This document shows, in pieces, positions 45,250 to 55,600 of a DNA stretch of 64,000 bases; the stretch's first letter is position 1; each line of letters starts with the position of its first letter. The stretch covers positions 5,146,001-5,210,000 of the forward strand of contig CM077116.1 of the NCBI GenBank assembly GCA_039619475.1, in the 5' to 3' direction. The stretch is from Icerya purchasi (lineage: Eukaryota; Arthropoda; Insecta; Hemiptera; Monophlebidae). The notes below the pieces were generated by a model, which made no database searches, was not told the DNA's origin, and saw nothing but the letters and a program-made list of their open reading frames with translations. The translations under genes were made by a program, and so were the position numbers.

Positions 45250-46209
45250 ATGCCGCTTCATAAGAGTGGAAAATATATGCCTGAAGGTGGAATTGCTGAG
45301 GGCGCTACTGTCGAATTAGATTCTAACGGAAATTATAATTTTAAAGGAAAACGTTTATTAAATATTAGTACGATATATCACGATCCTGCAGAATCTGAAG
45401 CAATATCTTACAAACAGATGAAATTTTTCCTATATTCTGATATTTTTAAAACAGCCATTATAAATGCGCTCATGGAAAAAATTAATTTAGCCGGTGATCA
45501 TGTCAACATTTTAGGAAGACGTATAATTAACGTAGCTGATGGTGTTGAAGCAAAAGATGTAGTCACCTTAGGCCAGTTGGGTGATATTCAAGGATCTCTG
45601 CAGGAAATAATTATGAGTGAAGTTCAAACAATGATTGATATTTTAAAACAACTGATTACAGAAGAAACTAATTCCGCATTTTTGAAAAATAAAGATGCCC
45701 GTGATAAACTCGGAGCAGATATTAATAATTTAGCAGAACGAATTGAGACTAGTGAGAATGAATATCTTTCCAAATTTGGCAGTATAGATGATCAGGTGAA
45801 GACTCTTTTGAATGAATTAGCCAACGTGAAAGAATCAGCTAAAAAAATCGATAGTGATACACAAACAACAAAGACAACGTTATACGAAGTGTTAAAAATT
45901 GCGAATGCGAAGATTGATAATAATATACAACAATTTAGCGATAAAATAGCAGCCGCAGATAAAAGGATTGATGAAACTATTGAACGAATGGATACTGTGA
46001 TAAAAACTGCGACTAATAAGATTGATGATAGTATACAACGATTCGATTCTGTGCTTGTAAATAATAGAAGAGAACTCGATAGATTACAGAAAAGTTTTAC
46101 TAGAGAACATGATTGGGTTGTAGATAATCTTTACAATCGATTACTTGCCCTAGAAACACAAATACCTAGCCATGCTACTTTAAAATCTGAGAAAAAAACT
46201 GTGATTTAA
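45250..46209 (+). CDS. fibre-like coiled-coil protein 1
   Basis: This protein of 319 residues begins 11 bp after integrase. Residues 1-60 (MPLHKSGKYMPEGGIAEGA ... GKRLLNIST) are shared with the next gene. Residues about 87-107 read LGRRIINVADGVEAKDVVTL, close in form to the NVA/S-P-x-D-A-V-t motif repeated in phage tail-fibre shafts. The shared N-terminus carries a similar block (KGKRLLNISTIYHD then EAISYKQM). From about 115 to 300 the sequence is heptad-like and charged, as expected for a trimeric coiled coil. No signal peptide or membrane segment is seen. I infer a virion fibre or attachment protein. No homologue was identified by search. Confidence 0.55.
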   Translation: MPLHKSGKYMPEGGIAEGATVELDSNGNYNFKGKRLLNISTIYHDPAESEAISYKQMKFFLYSDIFKTAIINALMEKINLAGDHVNILGRRIINVADGVEAKDVVTLGQLGDIQGSLQEIIMSEVQTMIDILKQLITEETNSAFLKNKDARDKLGADINNLAERIETSENEYLSKFGSIDDQVKTLLNELANVKESAKKIDSDTQTTKTTLYEVLKIANAKIDNNIQQFSDKIAAADKRIDETIERMDTVIKTATNKIDDSIQRFDSVLVNNRRELDRLQKSFTREHDWVVDNLYNRLLALETQIPSHATLKSEKKTVI

Positions 46210-46305
46210 TTATAAATATAGAATTCTCGAGATTTCATTTGTTTTTTTTTTTTTGTTTTGCAATTTATTTAATTTAAGGAGTTGAAATATTGTAATTATA
46301 AAATA

Positions 46306-46956
46306 ATGCCATTGCATAAAAGTGGAAAATATATACCTGAAGGAGGAATTACGGAGGCTGCCAATATTGAATTGGATTCGAGCGGAAATTTTAATTTTAA
46401 AGGAAAAAGATTGCTAAATGTGAGTACTGTAAATAAAGACCTGATTGAAACTGAAGTGATTTCGTATAAGCGACTAAAATCTATTCTCGCATCGTTAGAA
46501 AGTAGCGAGAAGATACAAAAATTATCGGATAAATTAAATACGGTTTCGAGTGAACTTTCAAAGCATGAAAATAATGTGAAAGGTACAATTGGTATACTTG
46601 GAGGTTTAATAAACGAATTAAGCGGAAAAGTGACCGTATTGCTGGATAAATATGTTACTAAGGAAATAGTGGATAAACAGCGTGAAGAAATAGAAAAACA
46701 TTGTAAGGAAATAATCGATAAACAGCGTGAAGAAATAGAAAAACGTTATAAGGGAATGCTAGATAATCTTCATGAAGAAATTAAAAAGGAAAAAGTACAT
46801 CGTGTTTTAGATACGACTCAGCTAGCTGCAAAAACAGATAATTTAAATGACCAGTTACGTAATATTGATTCGACTATTCAAAGTAAGGATCAAGATGAAT
46901 TAGTACAAAAAGGAGTTGGAAATGTGTTAACAACGATAGTAAAATCGAAATTTTAA
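46306..46956 (+). CDS. fibre-like coiled-coil protein 2 (paralogue of 1)
   Basis: The start is taken as ATG 46306 (MPLHKSGKYIPEGGITEA), which aligns with the start of the preceding gene; the TTG at 46282 is not needed. It has 216 residues. The first about 60 residues are clearly paralogous to fibre-like protein 1 (KSGKY.PEGGI.E, then NF.FKGKRLLNVST and VISYK). The remainder diverges into a shorter coiled coil with an internal 14-residue repeat (DKQREEIEKHCKEI, then DKQREEIEKRYKGM). It lacks the second NVAD-type block of protein 1. A tandem duplication followed by C-terminal divergence is the simplest reading. Confidence 0.5.
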   Translation: MPLHKSGKYIPEGGITEAANIELDSSGNFNFKGKRLLNVSTVNKDLIETEVISYKRLKSILASLESSEKIQKLSDKLNTVSSELSKHENNVKGTIGILGGLINELSGKVTVLLDKYVTKEIVDKQREEIEKHCKEIIDKQREEIEKRYKGMLDNLHEEIKKEKVHRVLDTTQLAAKTDNLNDQLRNIDSTIQSKDQDELVQKGVGNVLTTIVKSKF

Positions 46957-47093
46957 GTTTATGAAATAATAAATGTAAATATATGAAAAATATTTATTAT
47001 ATTGTAATAAAGTTTACATGCATTTTGTATGAAACAGTGTAAAAAAAAAGATTTAGAAAAAATATATGTATGAATACGAAAATACGTCTTTAT
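46957..47093. other. spacer between convergent genes
   Basis: It is AT-rich and contains AATAAA-type signals on the plus strand (about 47006). The plus-strand block and the minus-strand terminal gene converge here. Confidence 0.5.
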
Positions 47094-48038
47094 TTACATG
47101 CAGTTCATATTGCGCCAACTATCACCGTCACATTTGATACTATTGAGATGGTCGTAATCTGTATTCATCGAATCTAAGCATGACCAGCAAACATATTTAG
47201 CGTTCCGTAACTGCATTCGCATTAATTTGCTCAATCTCTTTATCCAAGCAAATTGGTAATTACCTTTTGATCCCCAAAACAGAATATTTGTGTGTGCTCG
47301 ATAATCTAACATCCTGGTATTTTTGTGAAATGCGCGAACCGCTTGAATAGTATAGTTGGTAGTGCTTACATTGTCGGGCTCGATTAATTTGTATAGATTA
47401 ATAGTTACTCTATTTCGTCTTTCGAATTGTTCGATTTCTCCTAGAGCGGCTACTGGTGTGTGTAAATCTGAAAAATCGTAAATACGCTCCAACACGTTGA
47501 ACTGCCACATACTGTACGGTTTGTGCGCAAACTTTGCCAGCACTGTGAACATAAAACTTCTTCTATTGTGCGGATCTTTTGGATCTTTTACGTAAACCAC
47601 CGCTTGGCGAGATCGAATTTCCTTTGGCAAGTCCAATATTGGTGGCAATGATACTGGAGGAAGAGGTATCTGTGCGACTGAATGTTGTGGTGGTGATGGA
47701 GGTGGTTGTGAAAATTGCGAAAGCGGAATCTGTGTAAGCGGCGGAGATGAAACAGGAGTTGATGACGCTAGTGGAGTTGATGGCGAATAAGGCGGTGGTG
47801 GTGGTGATTGAAATATATTAAATGCTTGTTGCGATTCTGCTAGAGGCGGTGATGCTGGTGATGAAACTCGAGAATAAGCTTGCGGTGGTGTCGGAGGTAT
47901 CGGAGATGGTAGATCTGGTATATTTGAAATAACGGTGTCTACATCCGAATCTTTAAAAAAATTTTGAATAAAATCTGCTGCTGCAGTTGTTGTATCGGAG
48001 TTGGTGCTCGTAACAATATTATCGCAATCATTCATCAT
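47094..48038 (-). CDS. Pro-rich protein with a stand-alone copy of the PolB N-terminal domain
   Basis: This protein has 314 residues. Residues 35-135 are rich in Pro and Ser and include a PPPY motif (81-84), a possible NEDD4-type ligase site. Residues about 143-300 align with the N-terminal part of this element's own polymerase. RQAVVYV matches RKAVVNI, TVLAKF matches AMLAKF, FERRNRVTINLYKL matches FEKNNTSCSINVYAI, and AWIKRLSKLM matches the IKNLGRLV segment. A Cys pair with later His and Cys (CWSCLD ... HLNSIKC) matches the polymerase zinc motif. It has no exonuclease or polymerase motif. It lies at the opposite end of the element from polB. It may be a replication accessory or terminal-protein-like factor (inference). 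Confidence 0.6.
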   Translation of the reverse strand: MMNDCDNIVTSTNSDTTTAAADFIQNFFKDSDVDTVISNIPDLPSPIPPTPPQAYSRVSSPASPPLAESQQAFNIFQSPPPPPYSPSTPLASSTPVSSPPLTQIPLSQFSQPPPSPPQHSVAQIPLPPVSLPPILDLPKEIRSRQAVVYVKDPKDPHNRRSFMFTVLAKFAHKPYSMWQFNVLERIYDFSDLHTPVAALGEIEQFERRNRVTINLYKLIEPDNVSTTNYTIQAVRAFHKNTRMLDYRAHTNILFWGSKGNYQFAWIKRLSKLMRMQLRNAKYVCWSCLDSMNTDYDHLNSIKCDGDSWRNMNCM

Positions 48039-48384
48039 TGAAGAAAATATATTTCGCTCGTTATGAACTTCACCAATATTACTCGTTTTTTTTTTTAAAA
48101 ATTATAAAAGAAACAACTTTGTATCGTGAAAATAAACTGAAACAGTTTCAATAGTTTACTCAAACGTTAATTTCAACGCGTGCGCTACAACCTCTGAAAA
48201 ACAAATGCACTTTAAAATTATTTAACCGCTTCGGCGATCTCGCATGCATCCTTGTAACTGAGGAGCGTGGTGTGACGTCAGTAAGCGCTAATAGGCAGCC
48301 ATAATGGTAAGATGTATATGTATATAGGTATATTTTGTGTTTATTAGACAGAGATAAAGAATCTTGAATTATCTTGCGTCTGGC
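48039..48384. other. spacer between last gene and right TIR
   Basis: No gene is seen. A minus-strand frame of 90 codons (48160-48432) runs into the TIR and has no recognisable features. Confidence 0.5.
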
Positions 48385-49326
48385 TGATGCAATCGTCCGC
48401 CATTTAAAGTGGCCACTCCTCGGGGACGGCATTTAAAAATATTCGTTGGAAATAAAAATATTAGACGTGTGCGTGTGTGTGTGTGTGAACGTGTAGTGAT
48501 CAGGATTCCATCGGTGGCGTCGAGGGTCTGTGAAGATGATCGGGTAGTTAATTTCGAACGAATGTCTACAATTCACCCCCTGCATCCGCACCACGCACAA
48601 CCGGTTGCTGGAACATTCAAACGTTTCCGTCAAAATAATAATAATAATAAAAACATCGAACGAACGGCTGGAATTCACCCGTGCACCCCGCGCCACCCTC
48701 AACCGGTTGCTGGAACATTCAAAAATTTCCGTTAAAAATAATAATAATAATAAAAACATCGAACGAACGGCTGGAATTCACCCCTCGTAGCAGCACACCC
48801 GCCTGCCCTCATTCGATCGCTGGAACGATCAGATATTCTTCTTAAAAAATAAAATTTTTTAAAAAAAAAAAATGCTGGAACGGAGCACGACTCGGAAAAT
48901 TCCTTCAAAATTTGGGTTCTAAGTGTTGAGTTTCGAACGTTTTTAACACCCCGCCAAAATTTTACACCTCCCAACCCCCGAAAATTAAAATTAAAAATTA
49001 TGATACATATATTACATGTAGACTCCTGTATAATACATACACATAATAGTAGAACGCGCCGTGCGTGGGAATGCGGGTGCATGGAGATGCGCGCCCGATC
49101 GGATATCATCATTTTTGGAACCCGGCTAAAATACTTATGCCTCGAATTTTGAAAAAAGCACGATAGCGGCCGATGCGTGTGTGGGAACCAGCGGCACACT
49201 TCGCGGCGGCGGCAGCGGCTACAGGCGGACCGCGGAAAAGAATATGCTCTAGTTCTCACACCCCAGGGGGTCTAATTAGCGCGGCGGCATCCCTTTGTGT
49301 CCCAGAACCGGCACTCCCCTTCTACT
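48385..49326 (-). repeat. Polinton right terminal inverted repeat
   Basis: These 942 bp are the reverse complement of 28660-29587 with few differences. They include the mirrored subterminal repeat array (about 48537-48812). The segment ends CTTCTACT at 49326, giving the CT terminus. Confidence 0.93.
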
Positions 49327-49332
49327 AGCAGC
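49327..49332. repeat. Polinton target-site duplication, right copy
   Basis: AGCAGC is identical to 28654-28659. Confidence 0.95.
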
Positions 49333-50041
49333 CGATTTGAAATACATATTAATATAAGAACGTTCTAGAAAATCGGCGTGCGTGTTAATTGATAAGGTAC
49401 GGGGTAATTTTCAGCGATCGACTATATCGTTTGGAATAGCCCACCGTGTACCGAAAAATCTTCGTTCGTGCTAGAAACGGTAAATCGATAATAAGTTTTA
49501 ATTCACTTGTTAACTAGATCAATTCGGTTGTACACGCGAGTCGGTTGACACGAGTCGGTAATGATTCGTCGTCGTTTTTTTTAATCGTTGTCGGAAGAGC
49601 ACGCCGTCACGTGTATCTTTTTAACCCTAGTCATAATTAATGTCCGCTCCATCATTTTGACCAGTATTTCGTTTTTGTGTAATTGTTATATTCAAAAAAT
49701 TTGTTGCATTTGTGTTTTTTTTTTATATTCAAATACACGCGTTTCATGGAAATAGGTTTCGTTATTGGACACGTGGTTACCCCGTGATATCTCCACCGGG
49801 AGAGATACCGCCATCGAACGGCGGATTTCGCGAGTCGGGTTTTTTTTTTTTATACATTTTTTTATTAAAAGCCTAAAGCTCTGCCAGGCCGAGCTTCCGG
49901 TAACAGCAAGCCGGTATATTTTTGCTATAGGCGCCCACAAAGATAGTTTCGAACATATATTTTTTTATTTTTTTTTGTTGTTATTATCGATTCACATCAA
50001 CTGGCGTCCGAAATTAGTGACTCCATTTTCAATTCATATCA
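49333..50041 (+). repeat. 3' LTR (LTR2), right part
   Basis: These 709 bp continue LTR2 and match LTR1 21885-22595, with substitutions such as AACCCTAGTC for AACCCAAGTC and a different T-run length. The LTR ends ATATCA at 50041, and the PBS seen after LTR1 is absent, as expected for the outer end. Confidence 0.92.

Positions 50042-50077
<36 letters not shown>
50042..50077. repeat. TA microsatellite
   Basis: An (AT)n run with one interruption directly follows the LTR end. It blurs the right target-site duplication of the LTR element. Confidence 0.85.
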
Positions 50078-50079
<2 letters not shown>

Positions 50080-50191
50080 TACTGGCAGTGTCCGGAATCC
50101 GACAATGTCCTCATTACTTAGGCATTGTCGAAAGTGGCTAGTGAATGTCGACATTGTCGTGCTCCGGGCTCCCAGCAGGCAATGTCCGAAA

Positions 50192-52043
50192 AAGTTTGAT
50201 ATCGAGCCGATTTGGCTAGATAAAGTTTCCGTTTAGTTACCGTTTTGATTAGCGATGGAAAAATTACATATGTCGCTTTTGACTTCATCTAGTAGCCCTA
50301 TCACCGTATACGTATACGTGTTTTTGAGCGCTATTACGTTTTGTTGAAATTTACCGTAAAATTTTAGTTTCCTTTACCTAATCACATTTAAATTGTGTTC
50401 GTTTTGTGTGAAAATTGGTTCTAGTCCAGAAAACGCATGTGTTAGCTGTAATTTTATTTGGTGTTCCTTTTTCGGTTGAACACTTGTTGGTGAATCCTTC
50501 GTGAGACCTCCTAGTCGGTGATGGGGTGCTTCGGCACGGATAGCCACGATTAAAGCCTGAAGCTCTGCCGAGGCGAGCTATTGCGTGTGACACTACAAGT
50601 GTCACTGGCACGCCCGTGTGTTGATTTTTTTTCTATAAGGTCGAAGAAATTTTCGTTAAATAACGGAAAAAATAAATCTTTCGGAATTATTCAGTTCAAA
50701 TCTAAAGAAAAAATCTAAATTTTACCCCGTGTGGTTCCGTGCTGCTGGCTGACTTAATTATCGGAACGCAATTTGTTTCATAGGTGCACCGATTAAAGGT
50801 ACCCCGAAAGTTGGAATTCAAAAAATACATATTTATATATTAATATATGTTAACGGCAATGTCGACATTGCCCGGCTCCCAGCCTCGATTTAGGCCTTAT
50901 CATAGCAATCTATCACTAATCATTTAAGACTACTGAATTTTTTCGCTTTGTTATCACAAAATCTAATTATACTCTGGTACACTTATAAGCTGTCTATCAA
51001 TTCAGATGAAGTCATTCTTTCTGGAACATCGGTCAGCTACGCTTGTCATCTGTGTAAGTGCGATGAAAGTTTATTATAATTATTGGAGATATTGAAAACT
51101 ATTCAAGCTGTTGTTGATTATCAAAGGTACGTTACATAATTTTTAAATAATATAATTTTTTCAACAATGTTAAAGTTAATATGTGTAAGTGTAATTTTTG
51201 TTAATACATTATTACGTGTATGGATTATTCATTTACTACCTCAGTGAACCAGATTATAATTAAATTTTGTGATAACAAAGCCGAAAAATTCAGTAGCCTT
51301 AAATGATTAATGATAGATTGCTATGACAAGGACTAAATTAAGCTTCGTATTTACAGAAAAATTATTTTTCGGACAATGCCTGCGAGGAGCCTAGCAATGT
51401 CGACATTTCCGGATATATGTATTGTTTTGAGTTTCAATCTGATTGGTGCACCAATGAAACAAACTGGGTTCCAATGGTTAAGTCAACGAGTAACACGGAG
51501 CCACACGGGATGGAATTTAGATTTTGTCTTTAGATTTGGACTGAATAATTCCGAAAGATTTATTTTATCCGTTATTTAACGAAAATTTCTTCGACCGTAT
51601 AGAAAAAAAACCAACACACGGGCGTGCCAGTGACACTTGTAGTGTCACACGTAACAGCTCGCCTCGGCAGAGCCTCAGGATTTAATCGTTGCTTTTCGTG
51701 CCGAAGCACACCATCCCTGACTAAGAGGTCTCACGGAGGATTCACCACCACGCGTTCAATCGAAAAAGGAACACCAAATAAAATTACAGCTAACACACGT
51801 ATTTTCCGGACTAGAACCAATTTTCACACAAAACGAATACAATTTAAATGTGACTAGGTAAAGGAAAATAAAATTTTACGGTAAATTTCAACAAAACGGC
51901 ATAGCGCTCAAAAACACTTATACGTATACGGTGATAGGGCTACTAGATGAAGTGAAAAGCGACATATGTAATGTTTCCATCGCTAATCAAAACGGTAACT
52001 AAACGGAAACTTTATCTAGCCAGGTCGGTTCGATATTAAACTT
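50192..52043. repeat. 1.85-kb imperfect palindrome (fold-back structure)
   Basis: The left arm, 50192-50980, reads as the reverse complement of the right arm, 51247-52043, around a 266-bp loop. Clear paired blocks include CACCGTATACGTATACG near 50305 and its mirror near 51925, GTGACACTACAAGTGTCACT near 50588 with its mirror near 51630, and GTTATCACAAAATCTAATTA near 50951 with its mirror near 51250. The arms differ by many substitutions and indels. Frames 50378-50611 and 51624-51857 are the same repeat translated and are not called as genes. It may be a fold-back transposon or two inverted copies of one element. No transposase is present. Confidence 0.75.
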
Positions 52044-54856
52044 AACAAAACAAACGGTAAACTACCGAAATACTTATCAATTAGTGCAATGGGCCAGATT
52101 GAACGCACACGTTTATACACTATTTCCTCAATTTTCACGGCTCGCGCGGCTGAAAGTAACGTTACCCTGCTGTCGCAGACCCCACACACCAGGACATTTA
52201 CACAACCCCTAACTCTACACGTACCGAAAAATTCGCAAAGTCGGCTGTGTAAACGTCTCATTCTCCACCGACAACGAACAATGCGATTATGCCGAGAGAT
52301 CAAAAATTAATGATTTTAACCGAAGAGAAATTTCTAGTTCGACATCATCGCTAGATAAATACCGAATATCAGTATGTATATAAAATTAAGACTGCCTGCA
52401 GATTATAGACTACATCAAGATTTACATTAGTGGCATATTGTACAACTAAAACTGTAATTAACTGATCTGCCATTCGCCAATTTCCAAATTAAACATGTCA
52501 CTAAACTCAGTGCAGCGTTCACTGCTGATTTTAATCGTAGCACACAAAGAAATTTCCACTTACTAAATAAGTCAACCTAACATTCAACAGTTCAGACCAC
52601 ACCCAATCAGTTTTGCTAGAAACATTATAAAAATTGAAAAACTAGTCTCAGTTTAATGTCCCCAATTTCCCTCTCACTATTTTTTGTGCCTCCGCCCACT
52701 TCGTTGGGCTTGTCAACCAAGGACCTTAACCGAGAAACAAATAGAAAGGAAAAAAGCAAAAACAATTAGCTAAAAGGTTAAAATGCTATGCGATCACAAA
52801 TGGAAAGCGCAAAGGAAAGTAACGGAGGAATAATAGCAGGAGTTGAGAAGGAAAGGACAAAAGAAGCACTGAAAGGGGCAGGAAAGTCCAGCGCCAGGAG
52901 TTGAGGGTACAGGTGTGATCATTCTGTAGAAAGAGCACAGCATTTAAAGACCTGAAACACTGATTTCAACCAGAAAAAGAAACAAATACCTCTCCCTTAA
53001 TCCTATTCACATTAATCTCCAATCCCCTGAAAAACATTTGTTTCTTAAAAGATTTACTCGGCAGCCCAGCTACTTCATCCACGAAAACAACAAATACTTA
53101 AAATCGAAGTTTATTCCTTCATTCCTATCAGACTACAAGCACAACTTTAATACAAACCTATAAAACAAGTCTAGAGTATGACTGACTCCCCTAGACTTTA
53201 GCGATGTAGTACAGAGTCAAATATTGCTGGATCCGGAAGAATTCTATGAAACTGTATGTTAATCTCCATCATTTACAATGGGTTAGAAAGAAAAATTGGT
53301 CATTACGAGCAAAATTTTGATACAAAGATAGAAAAGTATCGCTTATAACAACGTGCTGGCACGAAAGATAACTTTGAACGATTTTTTGCAAATGAATTTG
53401 ACGTAAAAAGTCGTCCCCTGATTTTTTTCTAAAAAAAAATAAAATTTTTACAAACGAAACGAATATAATGCTATTCTTTGTTACGCTCATTAGCTTATTT
53501 GTAGATCTAACAACATTAGTGGAAATCTGTATGATGCGTGGCATTACAAAAAAATACTACTAATTACCACATTATAATAAGTAGTCAAAAATTACTAATT
53601 TCTTCAGAAGTAAGAACAAATTTTACCATTAATCATAATCTTGTTTAAACTTTTTAGGTTTCATACGTTCTTACATAAACAAAAAAAAATTAGTTTTTAC
53701 CTTTTTCATATTCCTTTAAAAATATACTTAGCTATCATTGTAAATAAATGAAGATTTATTTAATCGATAATAAGTTATTCCTGAAAATATTTCCTGGACG
53801 TTTTATAACAAACTGTTCAGTAACAGTGTGGGATATGAAAATTTTATGTGATATAACGACGAACCTAAATAAGGTAAGTTCCATACCCTTTACAGTGAAG
53901 TTAAGCTTCACAATGTACACTGAGCCCAACAGCACTAATCAGAGTAGGAAGCCAGTTCGTTTCTCTCGACGAACCACTTATAACGACCGGATTATTCACC
54001 TGCTTCAGTGTTGTCATAAGCGATTTTTACAGTAGTTTTTGTGAGTCTAACGTACTCCCGCTACTATCGCATGTGAAAAACACTTTATTAAGAATAATTC
54101 ATCTTCCGGCCTGGGGTGCACCCATACAATACCGACGACAGATACTAATTACCGAAGCTCCATTCTACATCATAAAATCACTGATTGCATCGCAATCTAA
54201 ATTCGAACCTGGCTCGTTACTCAATTGCCGTTCTAAAATTTTATAACATCACAATTTCAGTGCACTTAAAGTTAACTCGCTTACAGTCCTACGCCTCCCA
54301 TCTTGGTTTAAAATACCTCTTTTAATTGATTTATCTTTCCACTATCTCACGATCTCAAAGAGGATACCTCCTTCTATCGAGTAAGTAAACATTCTACCGC
54401 TACACAGATCGAGCAAAACTTTTCCCCTGGAACGGTGACAAATCTGCATCGAAAAAGGATCAATATTAGTCGCAAAATTACACAACCTGAAATCGCTAAT
54501 CAATTCCAAGAGGAACATCATAATTATAATATCCTCCAGGTCACCGAGGAAACACGGTACATATAGGTCCCAAGCCACGCGAGAATTCGGGGGAAATGTA
54601 CTACACTTTCGCTGAATTCATTTCCCTCTGTCGTCCGTCATCAAATTAATTTTTCAGTACTTTCTCTCTGTTTGAAAACAAGGTTGAATGAACAACTTTA
54701 CTATGAAGCTTCTTGAAACTGATTTTAAATTAAGCAGTCTCATTTAACTAATATATACATAGAGCTTTGTGAGCTTTAATCGGACCGAACAGTTCGTGCC
54801 ACTGTTTCGCATAACTACACTAGAGAAACAACTCCTTAGCAACAGTTCTGCTCGTA
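52044..54856. other. intergenic DNA, no gene seen
   Basis: Open frames here (for example 52016-52303 minus, 53748-54035 plus) lack recognisable motifs and are probably chance. Confidence 0.45.
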
Positions 54857-55600
54857 ATTTTTATTTATTTATTTATTTATTTTTTAAATAAATAAGTTAA
54901 GGGTCTCACTGGGCAAGTGTGCCCGTTGCGTGAGTGCCCGACACTCTTATTATCGTTTATTCTAGTAAACAAAATTACAATTAATCATTCTTACTACTTG
55001 GATCGAACGTATTAAACCAAAAAAATAAAAATAAAATATATCAATCGACGCAAATATATATATATATATGAATTACACAACAATACACCCATACACAGGA
55101 GCCGCTTATATATTGGACATTGTATACATTAATGTACAGGAAAGAAAAAAGAAAAGGAAACTGGTAAATAGATGGTCTAAAAGAGCCCTAAAAAATGCAG
55201 CAATAAAAATAAAGGGAAAAGAGGAGGCAGCAAAATTCCTTAAACTTTGCACCATTCTTTCAACCACTTCCTCACTTCCCTCTTCCATACACCAATTTGT
55301 TTTTCGTTTATTATGTGACTGGGCACGGTACTCATTAATTTAATTAAAACCGAATCATCTGTATTGTCGATTCGTAGATTTACCCCTCTAGGATGAATGT
55401 AACAGGTATTATTTTGATTCCTGGTTAGTCGAGTTTTTGGTCTGGAAGGTAATTCTTTACGTTATTGCATTTAAATTCAAGTAATCTGTAATAATAATAA
55501 TGCATTTTGGGAGACATTTCATTATTTTCCTTCCACCAGGTGTGTCAGTCCCGTATATGCTCTTAATCCTATAAACCCTTTATTCAAAATTCTCTTACAA
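54857..55600 (-). mobile_element. 5'-truncated LINE copy, 3' end
   Basis: The left edge is a TTTATTTATTTATTT tail followed by AAATAAGTTAAGGGTCTCAC and GACACTCTTATTATCGTTTATTC, matching the 3' end of the LINE at 58887. Further matches occur at TTAATTTAATTAAAAC and at the GGGAGACATTTC region. A protein-coding part is not recognisable. The inner (5') limit is approximate. Confidence 0.65.

Larger units (their letters stand above)
28660..49326. mobile_element. Polinton/Maverick element (adintovirus-like), 20,667 bp
   Basis: The element starts AGTAGAAGGGG and ends with the inverse CCCCTTCTACT, has terminal inverted repeats of about 0.93 kb and a 6-bp TSD. It carries the diagnostic set of protein-primed DNA polymerase B, retroviral-type integrase, packaging ATPase, adenain-type protease, double-jelly-roll capsid protein and penton-like protein. 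All large frames are open except polB, which has one in-frame stop. With TIRs almost identical and TSDs intact, the insertion is recent on the genomic time scale. No helicase gene was seen. It is virus-like in gene content, but whether it makes particles cannot be told from sequence. Confidence 0.97.
21547..50041 (+). mobile_element. pol-less LTR retrotransposon (Gypsy-type), 3' LTR split by a Polinton
   Basis: Two near-identical LTRs (21547-22595; 28322-28659 plus 49333-50041) bracket 5.7 kb of internal sequence. The LTRs begin TGAGACGG and end ATATCA. A PBS follows LTR1 and a purine tract precedes LTR2. ATAT flanks both outer ends, fitting the 4-bp duplications of Gypsy-type elements, though the right flank is a TA microsatellite. 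Without the Polinton the element is about 7.8 kb. The LTRs differ by only a few substitutions and T-run lengths, so the insertion is young. I see no protease, RT, RNase H or integrase, so it looks like a non-autonomous derivative. Confidence 0.85.

Noticed and set aside
50378..50611. Pair of similar 77-codon frames (50378-50611 and 51624-51857)
   Set aside because: They are the two arms of the palindrome translated; similarity comes from the DNA repeat, and no known domain is visible.
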